A stretch of DNA of 13,279 bases from an uncultured Oscillospiraceae bacterium (GTDB lineage: Bacteria > Bacillota > Clostridia > Oscillospirales > Oscillospiraceae). Location of the stretch: NCBI GenBank assembly GCA_934636045.1, contig CAKTZP010000050.1, positions 1 to 13,279 of the forward strand, in the 5' to 3' direction. The notes under the pieces were generated by a model. That model was not told the origin of the DNA. It saw only the letters and a list, made by a program, of their open reading frames with translations, and made no database searches. The position numbers and the translations under genes are program-made. Of this stretch, positions 1 through 6,391 are shown piece by piece. Numbering within the stretch: position 1 is the stretch's first letter; the number at the start of each line of letters is the position of its first letter.

Positions 1-64
1 GGTCAAGGCGGTGCACAGGGGTATTTCCGGGGAAATACTGTCCCAGCGTAATGTCCTTCAGCAT
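1..64 (-). CDS. ecfT: EcfT, energy-coupling factor transmembrane protein (5' end only)
   Basis: This is the first 21 codons of a minus-strand gene that runs off the left edge. The start reads MLKDITLGQYFPG, then NTPVHRLD, which matches the characteristic N-terminus of EcfT, the membrane scaffold of ECF vitamin and metal transporters. EcfT couples the ATPase pair EcfA1/EcfA2 to interchangeable substrate-binding S components. The ATG at 64 overlaps the ecfA2 stop by 7 bp, and an AAGGGAGG-like Shine-Dalgarno site lies about 9 nt upstream inside ecfA2, so the two genes are probably translationally coupled. Gene order ecfA1-ecfA2-ecfT is the usual Firmicutes order. Only the start is visible, so integrity of the rest cannot be judged. 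Confidence 0.85.
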   Translation of the reverse strand, partial: MLKDITLGQYFPGNTPVHRLD

Positions 65-927
65 CTGCGTCCGCCTCCCTTCAGCGCCCGCAGCTGCTGC
101 AGGGCATCATCGAGGGTATAGGTCGCAGGATCGACATCCAGCCCCAGCTCGCGCAGGCGCAGAAACAGCTGTGTCACCTGCGGGACGGTCAGGCCGATTT
201 TTTGCAGCTCCGCGGCGTGGGAGAACACCTCCGCCGGGGGCGCAAGATAGGCAATCTCGCCCTCATTGAGCACCAGAAGGCGGTCGGCCATGGCCGCCAC
301 GTCGTCCATCGAGTGGCTGACCATCAGAACCGTCGCACCGGTGGCCTCGCGATAGGCGCGGATGTTTTCCAGGATCGAAGCGCAGCCCGCCGGATCGAGT
401 CCCGCCGTCGGCTCATCGAAAACCACGATCTCCGGCTCCATGGCGATCACGCCCGCAATGGCGACGCGACGCTTTTGCCCGCCGGAAAGGTCGAAGGGCG
501 ACTTTTCCAGCACCGCCGGGTCGACCCCGGCAAAGTCCGCCGCCCGTAGCACGCGGCGGCGAATCTCCTCGGCGTCCAGCCCCATGTTTTTCGGGCCGAA
601 GGCAATGTCCTGAAACACCGTGTCCTCAAACAGCTGGTATTCCGGGTACTGAAACACCAGCCCGACGCGAAAGCGAGCTGCGTGGGTGGGCTGCTTGTCC
701 TTCCAGATGCTTTCACCATCCAGTAAAACGTCGCCGGAGGTGGGCTTTAAAAGGCCGTTCAGATGCTGGATAAGGGTGGATTTGCCGGAACCCGTGTGAC
801 CGATAATTCCGAGAAATTCACCCTGTTCGATGTGGAAATGGATATGCTTCAGCGCGGCATGCTCAAAGGGCGTGCCGGCGCTGTAGGTATGGCAGAGGTC
901 ACGGACCTCGATGATTGCAGATGACAA
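58..927 (-). CDS. ecfA2: EcfA2, ATPase of the energy-coupling factor (ECF) transporter
   Basis: This cytoplasmic ABC ATPase of 289 residues pairs with EcfA1 on EcfT to power vitamin or metal uptake. Visible motifs are Walker A GHTGSGKST (43-51), Q-loop Gln93 in VFQYPEYQLFED, signature LSGGQ (147-151), Walker B IVVFDE (167-172) with catalytic Glu172, and switch His205. The sequence QYPEYQLFEDTVFQDIAFGP is typical of EcfA2 rather than a generic ABC ATPase. The start is a TTG codon at 925-927. It is chosen because a very strong Shine-Dalgarno sequence, AGAAGGAGG on the minus strand (933-941), sits 5 nt upstream, and no ATG is suitably placed. The gene lies 18 bp after ecfA1 and overlaps ecfT. 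Which vitamin is transported cannot be told, because no S component is in view. Confidence 0.95.
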   Translation of the reverse strand: MSSAIIEVRDLCHTYSAGTPFEHAALKHIHFHIEQGEFLGIIGHTGSGKSTLIQHLNGLLKPTSGDVLLDGESIWKDKQPTHAARFRVGLVFQYPEYQLFEDTVFQDIAFGPKNMGLDAEEIRRRVLRAADFAGVDPAVLEKSPFDLSGGQKRRVAIAGVIAMEPEIVVFDEPTAGLDPAGCASILENIRAYREATGATVLMVSHSMDDVAAMADRLLVLNEGEIAYLAPPAEVFSHAAELQKIGLTVPQVTQLFLRLRELGLDVDPATYTLDDALQQLRALKGGGRRC

Positions 928-945
928 TGGTGCCTCCTTCTGTGG

Positions 946-1791
946 TCAAGCCTTCGCCCACGAGCAAAGTGCCTGCGCACATTCTTCGATGGAAAGCGCG
1001 TCGAGCGGGAGCGGCTGCCCCTCCTGACGCAGGGCATATAGCAGCTGTGTGGTCGCCGGGACGCTCAGACCGGCGTCCTTCAGCGCCTGAACATGCGGGA
1101 AGACCTCCTTCGGTGTGCCGTCGAGCAGGATATTCCCACCGTCCATTACAATCACGCGTTGGGCACGGATTGCCTCTGTCATGTGGTGCGTAATGAGCAT
1201 GACAGTGATGCCTTTCTCACGGTTGAGGCGCTCGATGGTGGACAGCACCTCCTCGCGCCCGTGCGGGTCGAGCATGGCCGTCGGCTCGTCGAGGACAATG
1301 CAGCGCGGCTGCATGGCAATTACGCCGGCAATGGCGACGCGCTGCTTTTGCCCGCCGGAGAGTAGGTGCGGCGCGTGCTCGCGGTAGTCGTACATGCCAA
1401 CAGCCCGCAGCGCGTCATCCACGCGGCGGCGAATTTCCTCAGTCGGAACGCCGAGATTTTCCGGCGCAAAGGCAACGTCCTCCTCGACGACGTTGGCAAC
1501 CATCTGGTTATCCGGGTTCTGGAAGACCATGCCGACCGTCCGGCGGATGTCCAGCAGCAGGCTCTCGTCCCGTGTGTCCATGCCGAACACCTGTACGCTG
1601 CCGCCCTCAGGCAGCAGTATGGCATTAAAGTGCTTGGCCAGCGTAGACTTGCCGCAGCCGTTGCGTCCCAAAACTGCGACAAAGCTGCCCTCGGCGATTT
1701 GAAAATTCAGCCCGTCAAAGACCGAAATGCGCGCGCCCTCGCCTTGAGAATAGGAAAATTGCAGGTTTTCTGCAAGAATTGCTTCGCTCAT
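946..1791 (-). CDS. ecfA1: EcfA1, ATPase of the energy-coupling factor (ECF) transporter
   Basis: This is the second ECF ATPase, 281 residues from the ATG at 1791 (MSEAILAENL). Motifs are Walker A GRNGCGKST (42-50), Q-loop Gln91 in VFQNPDNQMV, signature LSGGQ (144-148), Walker B CIVLDEP (164-170) with Glu169, and switch His202. The QNPDNQMVANVVEEDVAFAPENLG segment is diagnostic of EcfA1. An in-frame ATG at 1839 exists, but it lies inside the methyltransferase gene upstream. The ATG at 1791, 19 bp after that gene's stop, gives the family's normal N-terminus. Its Shine-Dalgarno site is weak (a GGA only), so translation may depend on coupling to the gene before it. It acts on the inner face of the membrane with EcfA2 and EcfT. 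Confidence 0.95.
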   Translation of the reverse strand: MSEAILAENLQFSYSQGEGARISVFDGLNFQIAEGSFVAVLGRNGCGKSTLAKHFNAILLPEGGSVQVFGMDTRDESLLLDIRRTVGMVFQNPDNQMVANVVEEDVAFAPENLGVPTEEIRRRVDDALRAVGMYDYREHAPHLLSGGQKQRVAIAGVIAMQPRCIVLDEPTAMLDPHGREEVLSTIERLNREKGITVMLITHHMTEAIRAQRVIVMDGGNILLDGTPKEVFPHVQALKDAGLSVPATTQLLYALRQEGQPLPLDALSIEECAQALCSWAKA

Positions 1792-1810
1792 AGTGAATGT
1801 CCGTTCTATG

Positions 1811-2674
1811 TTATTTGCTTGTCCACCGTCCGGCTGCACCGCAGGGGAGCACCAGCCCGGAGACGGTCACGGGCAGCCCCAGCTCGTCGGAAACGGTGCT
1901 TCCCCCAAAGCGCGGGGTGATCAGGCTGTCCATCAGGCACGTCAGCACCGACGGCGCCAGCCCGGTGGTGTAGGAATTGATGATAAAAAACAGGGGATCA
2001 TCTGACAGAACGCCGGCCACCAGCTGCAAAAACGGATACAAATCCTTTTCCAGCTTCCAGATCTCGCCCGAGGGGCCGCGGCCGTAGGACGGCGGATCCA
2101 TAATGACCGCGTCATAGCGGCGGCCGCGCTTGATCTCGCGCTCGACAAATTTTGCGCAATCGTCGATGATCCAGCGGATCGGTGCATCGGACAGGCCGGA
2201 GGAGGCGGCGTTTTCCCGCGCCCATGCGACCATGCCCTTCGCGGCGTCCACGTGGCAGACCGACGCGCCTGCCCTTGCCGCGGCCAGCGTTGCGCCGCCG
2301 GTATAGGCAAAGAGGTTCAGCACGGAAACGGGACGTCCCGCGCCGCGGATCTGCGCGTCGATAAAGTCCCAGTTGGCCGCCTGCTCGGGGAAAACGCCGG
2401 TGTGCTTGAAGTTCATCGGCTTGACGTTAAAGGTCAGGTCACGGTAGGCGACCTGCCAGCGTTCGGGCAGATGATGCTGCGACCACTGTCCGCCGCCGGA
2501 GCTGGAGCGCGCATAGCGCGCATCAAAGCTCCGCCAGCGCGGGTGCTTTTTCGGTGTCGACCAAATGACCTGCGGGTCGGGACGCACGAGGAAATACCTT
2601 CCCCAGCGCTCCAGCTTTTCGCCGTCCGAGGTGTCGAGCACCTCATAATCCTTCCATTTGTCTGCCTTCCACAT
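1811..2674 (-). CDS. Class I SAM-dependent methyltransferase (RlmI/RlmK-like, COG1092 type)
   Basis: The protein has 287 residues and a Rossmann-type methyltransferase core. SAM-binding motif I is VLNLFAYTGGAT (118-129), Asp143 sits at the end of the next strand (SVCHVDAAKG), paired Asp171-Asp172 precede DCAKFV, and the catalytic or substrate loop is DPPSYGRG (193-200). This pattern is that of the RlmI/RlmK-related RNA methyltransferases, but the N-terminus (GRYFLVRPDPQVIW) is short and shows no PUA domain, so the RNA target is unknown and I give no symbol. It could act on 23S rRNA. A GGAG sits about 11 nt before the ATG. It starts 30 bp after the PBP stop and ends 19 bp before ecfA1, so it is probably part of the same transcript. 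Confidence 0.85.
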   Translation of the reverse strand: MWKADKWKDYEVLDTSDGEKLERWGRYFLVRPDPQVIWSTPKKHPRWRSFDARYARSSSGGGQWSQHHLPERWQVAYRDLTFNVKPMNFKHTGVFPEQAANWDFIDAQIRGAGRPVSVLNLFAYTGGATLAAARAGASVCHVDAAKGMVAWARENAASSGLSDAPIRWIIDDCAKFVEREIKRGRRYDAVIMDPPSYGRGPSGEIWKLEKDLYPFLQLVAGVLSDDPLFFIINSYTTGLAPSVLTCLMDSLITPRFGGSTVSDELGLPVTVSGLVLPCGAAGRWTSK

Positions 2675-2704
2675 AGTGGGCGTTTCTCCGGTCTGTTTCG
2701 TTGA

Positions 2705-5362
2705 TTAGCTGTCGATTCTTTGCCGCTCGAACCATTGCGTTTCGGCGGCCGGAGCCTCGGTCGGAACGGAGGCCGGCGGGGTCGTCGGCGGTTCGGTCGG
2801 GGTCGTCGGCGGTTCGGTCGGGGTCGGCTCCGTGGGGACGGGTACCTCGGTGGGCTTCGGCGGCTCTGTCGAGGGCTCGGTGCCTTCCGTTGTATCCGGC
2901 GTGTGGAGCGTGCAGACGGCGTTCGGGTCGTCTTCCTTATAGACATAAGGCGCGTCCTTATTGACCTTCCACTTGGAGTTATAGATCAGCATGCCGACTT
3001 CCTTGATCTCGTTGCCCTTGACATGCTCACAGTATTCGTTGGCGACCTTGCCGCTTTCACCGCAGATCTTTACCAGCGTGTGGCAGGTGCAGCTGAAGGA
3101 CGGGGCGTCCTCATAGCAGAGCTTCACGGAGGTGACGCGGTTACGGCCGTTGTCGCGGACGTCCTTCTCGCAGGCCTCGGTAGCATAGCCGCCGCAGTCG
3201 GAGCAGACGCTGTACCAGCCATAGTCGCTGACCTCGGTAAAGGAGCGGTATTCCAGTGCCGCATGCAGCGGGTCCATGACCTGCCGCCACATGACGATGG
3301 CGGGGTTAGTGTAGGAGCCGGAGAGGACGACCTGCTCGGGCTCGTCGTAGCCGCACCAGACCACGGCGGTGTAGTACGGGGTGTAGCCTGCGAACCAGCG
3401 CGTCTGGTTGTTGCCGGAGGTACCGGTCTTACCGGCAACGGCCACGTTGTCCTTGTAGGCCGGGGTGCCGGTGCCGTAGGAGACGGCATCGGTGAGCATA
3501 TTGTTCATATAGAACGCGGCGTGCTCACTGATGGCGGTGTGGCTTTCCTGCGTGTTGTCCAGAATGATCTTGCCGTCCGGGTCGACCACGCTGGTATAGG
3601 TGCGCGCCTCGCGGAAGGTGCCCATATTCGGGAAGGTCGCAAAGGCCTGCGTCATCTCGCGCACGGTCAGGCCAAAGGTTAATTCGCCCAGCGCCAAGGG
3701 GGCGTAGGCAATGTCGGTATAGTCGCGGCCGCCGAGGGTCACGCTGTCGACCAAGGTGGTGATGCCGAGCTTCTGGGTCAGAAAATCGTAGCTCTGCTGC
3801 AGGCCGAGTGCGTTGAGGGTCTTGACGGAGATTGTGTTGAGCGAGCTCGTCACGCCGCGCTGCACGAGGCACATGCCGCTGTAGCTGCGCGAGTCATTCT
3901 GCGGCCAGCTGCTGTCGTCGTAGAAGGGCGAATCCTCAAAGGCCGTAGCCGGAGTGACCACACCGGCGTCCAGCGCGGGGGCATAGACGGAGATGGGCTT
4001 GATCGACGAGCCGGTGGGCAGCTTGGCCTCGGCACGGTTGTAGGACAGGGGATACTCCTTACGTCCCACGCCGCCGCAGATGGCAACGACATCGCCGGTG
4101 GAATTGTCTACCACGGTGATGGCCGATTGCAGCTGCTGGATGCTGATGGTGCTTGGGACGTTGTCCGGGTTTTCATAGACGCTGTCGACGATGCTCTGTA
4201 CCTCGGGGTTGATCGTGGCGTAGATGCTGTAGCCGCCGGTCAGAAGCTTCTGCTCCGCAGCCTGTTCGTTGATGTCATATTTTTCACAAAGATCGTCGAT
4301 GACATCGCGGTAGACCGTGTCGACAAAGTAGGAATAGACATTGCTGTCGCTGACGGCGTAGTTCAGCGTGCCGCACCACGGGCAGTAGTACTCGCCGTCC
4401 TCGCCGAGGTTATATTCCTCGCTGGTGCCCTTGAACTCACAGGCGCTGCAGCGGTAGGTCTTTTCGTCATAGTTGCCGTTGTGGAAGACCATTTCCTGCG
4501 CCTTGGCGGCCTCGTAGTCTGCTTGGGTGCGGAAATAGCCCTGCTGATACATCTCGCTGAGGATGGTCAGCTGGCGCTCACGGTTGTTCTTCGGGCGCAG
4601 ATAGGGGTCATACAGCGAGGGATTGTTGGTAATGGCGATGATTGAGGCGCATTCGGCCGGGGTCAGCTCGCTGACGTCCTTGCCGAAGTAGACCTGCGCG
4701 GCGCTCTGCACGCCATAGCAGCCTTCGCCGAGATAAATGGTATTCAGATACCACTCCATGATCTCGTTTTTGGTATAACGCTGCTCGACGGCCAGTGCAC
4801 GGAAAATTTCCAGCACCTTACGGTTGACGGTCGTCTCGTTGTCCATGGAGAGATTTTTGATGAGCTGCTGGGTGATCGTGGAGGCGCCGAAGGACGAGTC
4901 GCCGCCGAGGAAGTTGCGTACTGCCGAAAGTGTGCGCAGCCAGTCCACGCCGTTGTGCTCGGGGAAGCGCTTGTCCTCAATGGCGACCGCGGCATTGACC
5001 ATATCCTGCGGAATCTGGTCATAGCTCACCCAGATGCGGTTCTGCGTGGCGTAGAGCTTTTGCAGCTCCTTATACTCGCCGGTTTGGGGGTCGGTGTAGT
5101 AGATGATCGAGGTCTGGGCGAGGGAAATGCTGTCCAGATCCAGCGCCTCGGCATATTCCTCCGCCTTCGGGATGACATCGGTCTTGAGATATTCGGAGAA
5201 TTTTGTCATGAAAATGGAGCCGGAAACGGCAGCAATCACAGCGAGCGTCGCGGCGATCACCAGCGCCCAGAGTGTGATTTTACCAAGAATATGGAGCGCC
5301 ACGCGGGCGATCCGCCACGCAAGATGGGGCTGCTTAGCAGGCAAATTACGGTTGTCGGCCAT
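2705..5362 (-). CDS. Class A penicillin-binding protein (PBP1A/1B-like, bifunctional) with Cys-rich inserts
   Basis: This bifunctional peptidoglycan synthase has 885 residues. It has a short cytoplasmic N-terminus and one membrane anchor (about 25-53). The GT51 glycosyltransferase domain shows EDKRF with catalytic Glu129, GASTITQQLIKN (159-170) and RKVLEI with Glu185. The transpeptidase domain has SSIK with nucleophile Ser452, SLN (507-509) and KTGT (645-648), so both activities look intact. Two features are unusual: a CSAC...CPWC four-cysteine insert (305-330) between the domains, and a Cys-rich C-terminal stretch (720-778, plus Cys817). The tail (about 824-870) is Pro/Thr/Glu-rich, like wall-spanning linkers. 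The ATG at 5362 has GAGG 8 nt upstream. Two candidate promoters lie 86-149 bp upstream. It heads the probable PBP-methyltransferase-ecf unit. Confidence 0.95.
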   Translation of the reverse strand: MADNRNLPAKQPHLAWRIARVALHILGKITLWALVIAATLAVIAAVSGSIFMTKFSEYLKTDVIPKAEEYAEALDLDSISLAQTSIIYYTDPQTGEYKELQKLYATQNRIWVSYDQIPQDMVNAAVAIEDKRFPEHNGVDWLRTLSAVRNFLGGDSSFGASTITQQLIKNLSMDNETTVNRKVLEIFRALAVEQRYTKNEIMEWYLNTIYLGEGCYGVQSAAQVYFGKDVSELTPAECASIIAITNNPSLYDPYLRPKNNRERQLTILSEMYQQGYFRTQADYEAAKAQEMVFHNGNYDEKTYRCSACEFKGTSEEYNLGEDGEYYCPWCGTLNYAVSDSNVYSYFVDTVYRDVIDDLCEKYDINEQAAEQKLLTGGYSIYATINPEVQSIVDSVYENPDNVPSTISIQQLQSAITVVDNSTGDVVAICGGVGRKEYPLSYNRAEAKLPTGSSIKPISVYAPALDAGVVTPATAFEDSPFYDDSSWPQNDSRSYSGMCLVQRGVTSSLNTISVKTLNALGLQQSYDFLTQKLGITTLVDSVTLGGRDYTDIAYAPLALGELTFGLTVREMTQAFATFPNMGTFREARTYTSVVDPDGKIILDNTQESHTAISEHAAFYMNNMLTDAVSYGTGTPAYKDNVAVAGKTGTSGNNQTRWFAGYTPYYTAVVWCGYDEPEQVVLSGSYTNPAIVMWRQVMDPLHAALEYRSFTEVSDYGWYSVCSDCGGYATEACEKDVRDNGRNRVTSVKLCYEDAPSFSCTCHTLVKICGESGKVANEYCEHVKGNEIKEVGMLIYNSKWKVNKDAPYVYKEDDPNAVCTLHTPDTTEGTEPSTEPPKPTEVPVPTEPTPTEPPTTPTEPPTTPPASVPTEAPAAETQWFERQRIDS
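2780..2821. repeat. Two exact 21-bp tandem repeats in the PBP tail
   Basis: Two adjacent identical 21-bp units (2780-2800 and 2801-2821) are followed by a partial third. Read on the minus strand they encode a seven-residue Pro/Thr/Glu unit (TEPPTTP in register) in the PBP C-terminal tail. The length is a multiple of three, so copy-number change would alter linker length without breaking the frame. Confidence 0.9.
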
Positions 5363-5447
5363 AGAAGAGACCTCACTTTCCGGAGATTTTTATTGAGATC
5401 CGGCGAAACGGGCCGCCGGCACGGGCTTGTCAAAGAGTCACTATCCC

Positions 5448-5476
5448 TATCTATATCATTATATCACGCTTGTCAA
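5448..5476 (-). promoter_or_regulatory. Candidate sigma-A promoter for the PBP gene (proximal)
   Basis: On the minus strand a perfect -35 TTGACA (5471-5476) is separated by 17 bp from TAGATA (5448-5453). A better -10 match, TATAAT, lies in the same stretch but at the wrong spacing from this -35. It points at the PBP start, about 86 bp away. Confidence 0.45.
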
Positions 5477-5482
5477 ATCCGT

Positions 5483-5511
5483 ATTATCGCTTTTTTTGTT
5501 GGATAAATCAA
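5483..5511 (-). promoter_or_regulatory. Candidate sigma-A promoter for the PBP operon (distal)
   Basis: On the minus strand TTGATT (5506-5511) and GATAAT (5483-5488) are separated by exactly 17 bp of A-rich spacer. It reads toward the PBP gene and lies directly upstream of the proximal candidate, so the two may act in tandem. Confidence 0.55.
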
Positions 5512-5662
5512 GTGTTTTCCAGAAAAACTAGGGCGGGACGGCAAAAGCGCGTCGGAACTTTGGCATGGGATGCGTCAGCCTCCTTTTTCATGAGCTTCAG
5601 AAACGGTTTTTTGTGCGGGTACGGTTGCGCGCGAGGGGAAATTCTTTTCGTCGGTTTTCCTC
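5512..5662. other. Intergenic stretch between divergent promoters, no feature seen
   Basis: The 363-bp gap between the PBP gene and the DUF1292 gene holds the minus-strand promoters at its left and one plus-strand promoter at its right. In the middle I see no convincing gene, hairpin or repeat. A 78-codon open frame (5470-5706) has no Shine-Dalgarno site and runs across both promoter regions, so I do not call it. Confidence 0.5.
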
Positions 5663-5691
5663 TTGATTTTCTGCATCGGAGCGGTTACAAT
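5663..5691 (+). promoter_or_regulatory. Sigma-A promoter for the DUF1292 gene
   Basis: A -35 TTGATT (5663-5668) and a -10 TACAAT (5686-5691) are spaced by exactly 17 bp. The expected start of transcription near 5698 leaves a leader of about 28 nt carrying CAGGAGG (5711-5717) ahead of the ATG at 5726. Confidence 0.75.
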
Positions 5692-5725
5692 AGAGGCACA
5701 GATTAAAACACAGGAGGCCAGCCCG

Positions 5726-6025
5726 ATGGAGGACTACGGCGCAGATATCATTTCGATCACGGACGAAAACGGCGAAGAGTTTGAGCTTGAGGTGCTTGCC
5801 ACGGTGACCTACAAGGGCGCGGAGTATCTTGCGCTGACCCCGGCCAATGCCTCGGATGAGGAAGAGGAGCTGGAGATCAGTATCCTTCGTTCGACACAGG
5901 ACGAGGAGGGCGAACCCATCCTAGAGGTCGTCGAGGATGAGCAGGAGCTTGAGGAGGTTTACGACCTGCTGCTCGACCAGATGTACGAGGACGAGGAAGC
6001 CGAAGAGGACGAAGCGGACGAATGA
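5726..6025 (+). CDS. DUF1292 family acidic protein
   Basis: The protein has 99 residues, starting MEDYGADIISITDENGEEFE. Family DUF1292 is recognised by this N-terminal 'ITDENGEE(F)E(L)EVL' pattern, the strand-forming YKGAEYLALTP segment, and a block of the type EEELEISILR followed by an EDEQELEEVYDLLLDQ helix. It is extremely acidic, and the last 15 residues are nearly all Glu, Asp and Ala. The function of the family is not known. Its members are small cytoplasmic proteins common in Firmicutes. The start at 5726 is set by CAGGAGG 8 nt upstream and by the promoter at 5663-5691. An upstream in-frame ATG at 5663 overlaps that promoter and has no ribosome site. The candidate 6S RNA begins about 30 bp downstream, with no terminator between. 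Confidence 0.9.
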   Translation: MEDYGADIISITDENGEEFELEVLATVTYKGAEYLALTPANASDEEEELEISILRSTQDEEGEPILEVVEDEQELEEVYDLLLDQMYEDEEAEEDEADE

Positions 6026-6057
6026 TCCTGCTCCTTTGACGAGAAACAATGGAATAA

Positions 6058-6260
6058 GTTCCCTGCTGGGTGCGTGATAGCTCTCTTTAAACCCACATCA
6101 TTTTTTCGGGATGTCCGATTACTTTCATGGCGGCGTGCAGGCCTCCCGTTCCGGCCTTGACCGTGAATGGACGTTGGAAGCTGAAAAGCCATGGAGAGAC
6201 AACCCACCTGCCGATTTGTGCAGGTTATAAACAGAGCTACACGGCCGCAGCGGGGATTTT
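6058..6260 (+). ncRNA. ssrS: Probable 6S RNA (SsrS), RNA polymerase regulator
   Basis: This roughly 200-nt non-coding segment folds into a long rod with a central bubble, the hallmark of 6S RNA. Seen helices: closing stem CCCTGCTG (6061-6068) with CAGCGGGG (6248-6255); second stem CGTG-A-TAGCTCT (6073-6084) with AGAGCTACACG (6233-6243), perfect except for one bulged A; terminal arm TTTCATGGC (6123-6131) with GCCATGGAG (6188-6196); an AGGCC/GGCCT hairpin (6139-6157); and a small hairpin ACCTGC/GCAGGT (6206-6225) in the 3' bubble strand, as seen in many Firmicutes 6S RNAs. A T-run follows the closing stem. 6S RNA binds the housekeeping RNA polymerase holoenzyme as an open-promoter mimic. In Bacillus subtilis bsrA lies near yrvM, the tcdA homologue, and tcdA is two genes downstream here. 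No clear promoter was found, and a TTGACG at 6036 lacks a matching -10. Exact ends are estimates. Confidence 0.7.
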
Positions 6261-6304
6261 CTATGCCATTTTGTAAACTTTTTTCCTATTTTCTTACTTT
6301 TCAC

Positions 6305-6333
6305 TTGCATGTCGATGGATTTGATAGTATAAT
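6305..6333 (+). promoter_or_regulatory. Sigma-A promoter for the PrsA-like gene
   Basis: A perfect -10 TATAAT (6328-6333) lies 17 bp after a weak -35 TTGCAT (6305-6310). It sits about 50 bp after the candidate 6S RNA and would give a leader of about 50 nt before the ATG at 6392. Confidence 0.7.
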
Positions 6334-6391
6334 AGCTCTCGCTTATACGCTCGGGTTTCCCCGAAACTACGCACGAAAGAGGTAAAGGAAA

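Noticed and set aside
2720..3682. A 320-codon plus-strand frame opposite the PBP gene
   Set aside because: The start of the translation is Gly/Arg-rich repeat (the complement of the Pro/Thr tail), there is no ribosome site, and the opposite strand encodes intact PBP motifs.
5470..5706. A 78-codon frame in the gap upstream of DUF1292
   Set aside because: No Shine-Dalgarno site, it overlaps promoter elements on both strands, and it shows no recognisable sequence.
6026..6260. Riboswitch, T-box or SRP RNA as an alternative reading of the structured RNA
   Set aside because: No T-box sequence (AGGGTGGTACCGCG type) or SRP tetraloop core was seen. The rod with central bubble and the separate promoter after it fit 6S RNA better than a leader of the next gene.
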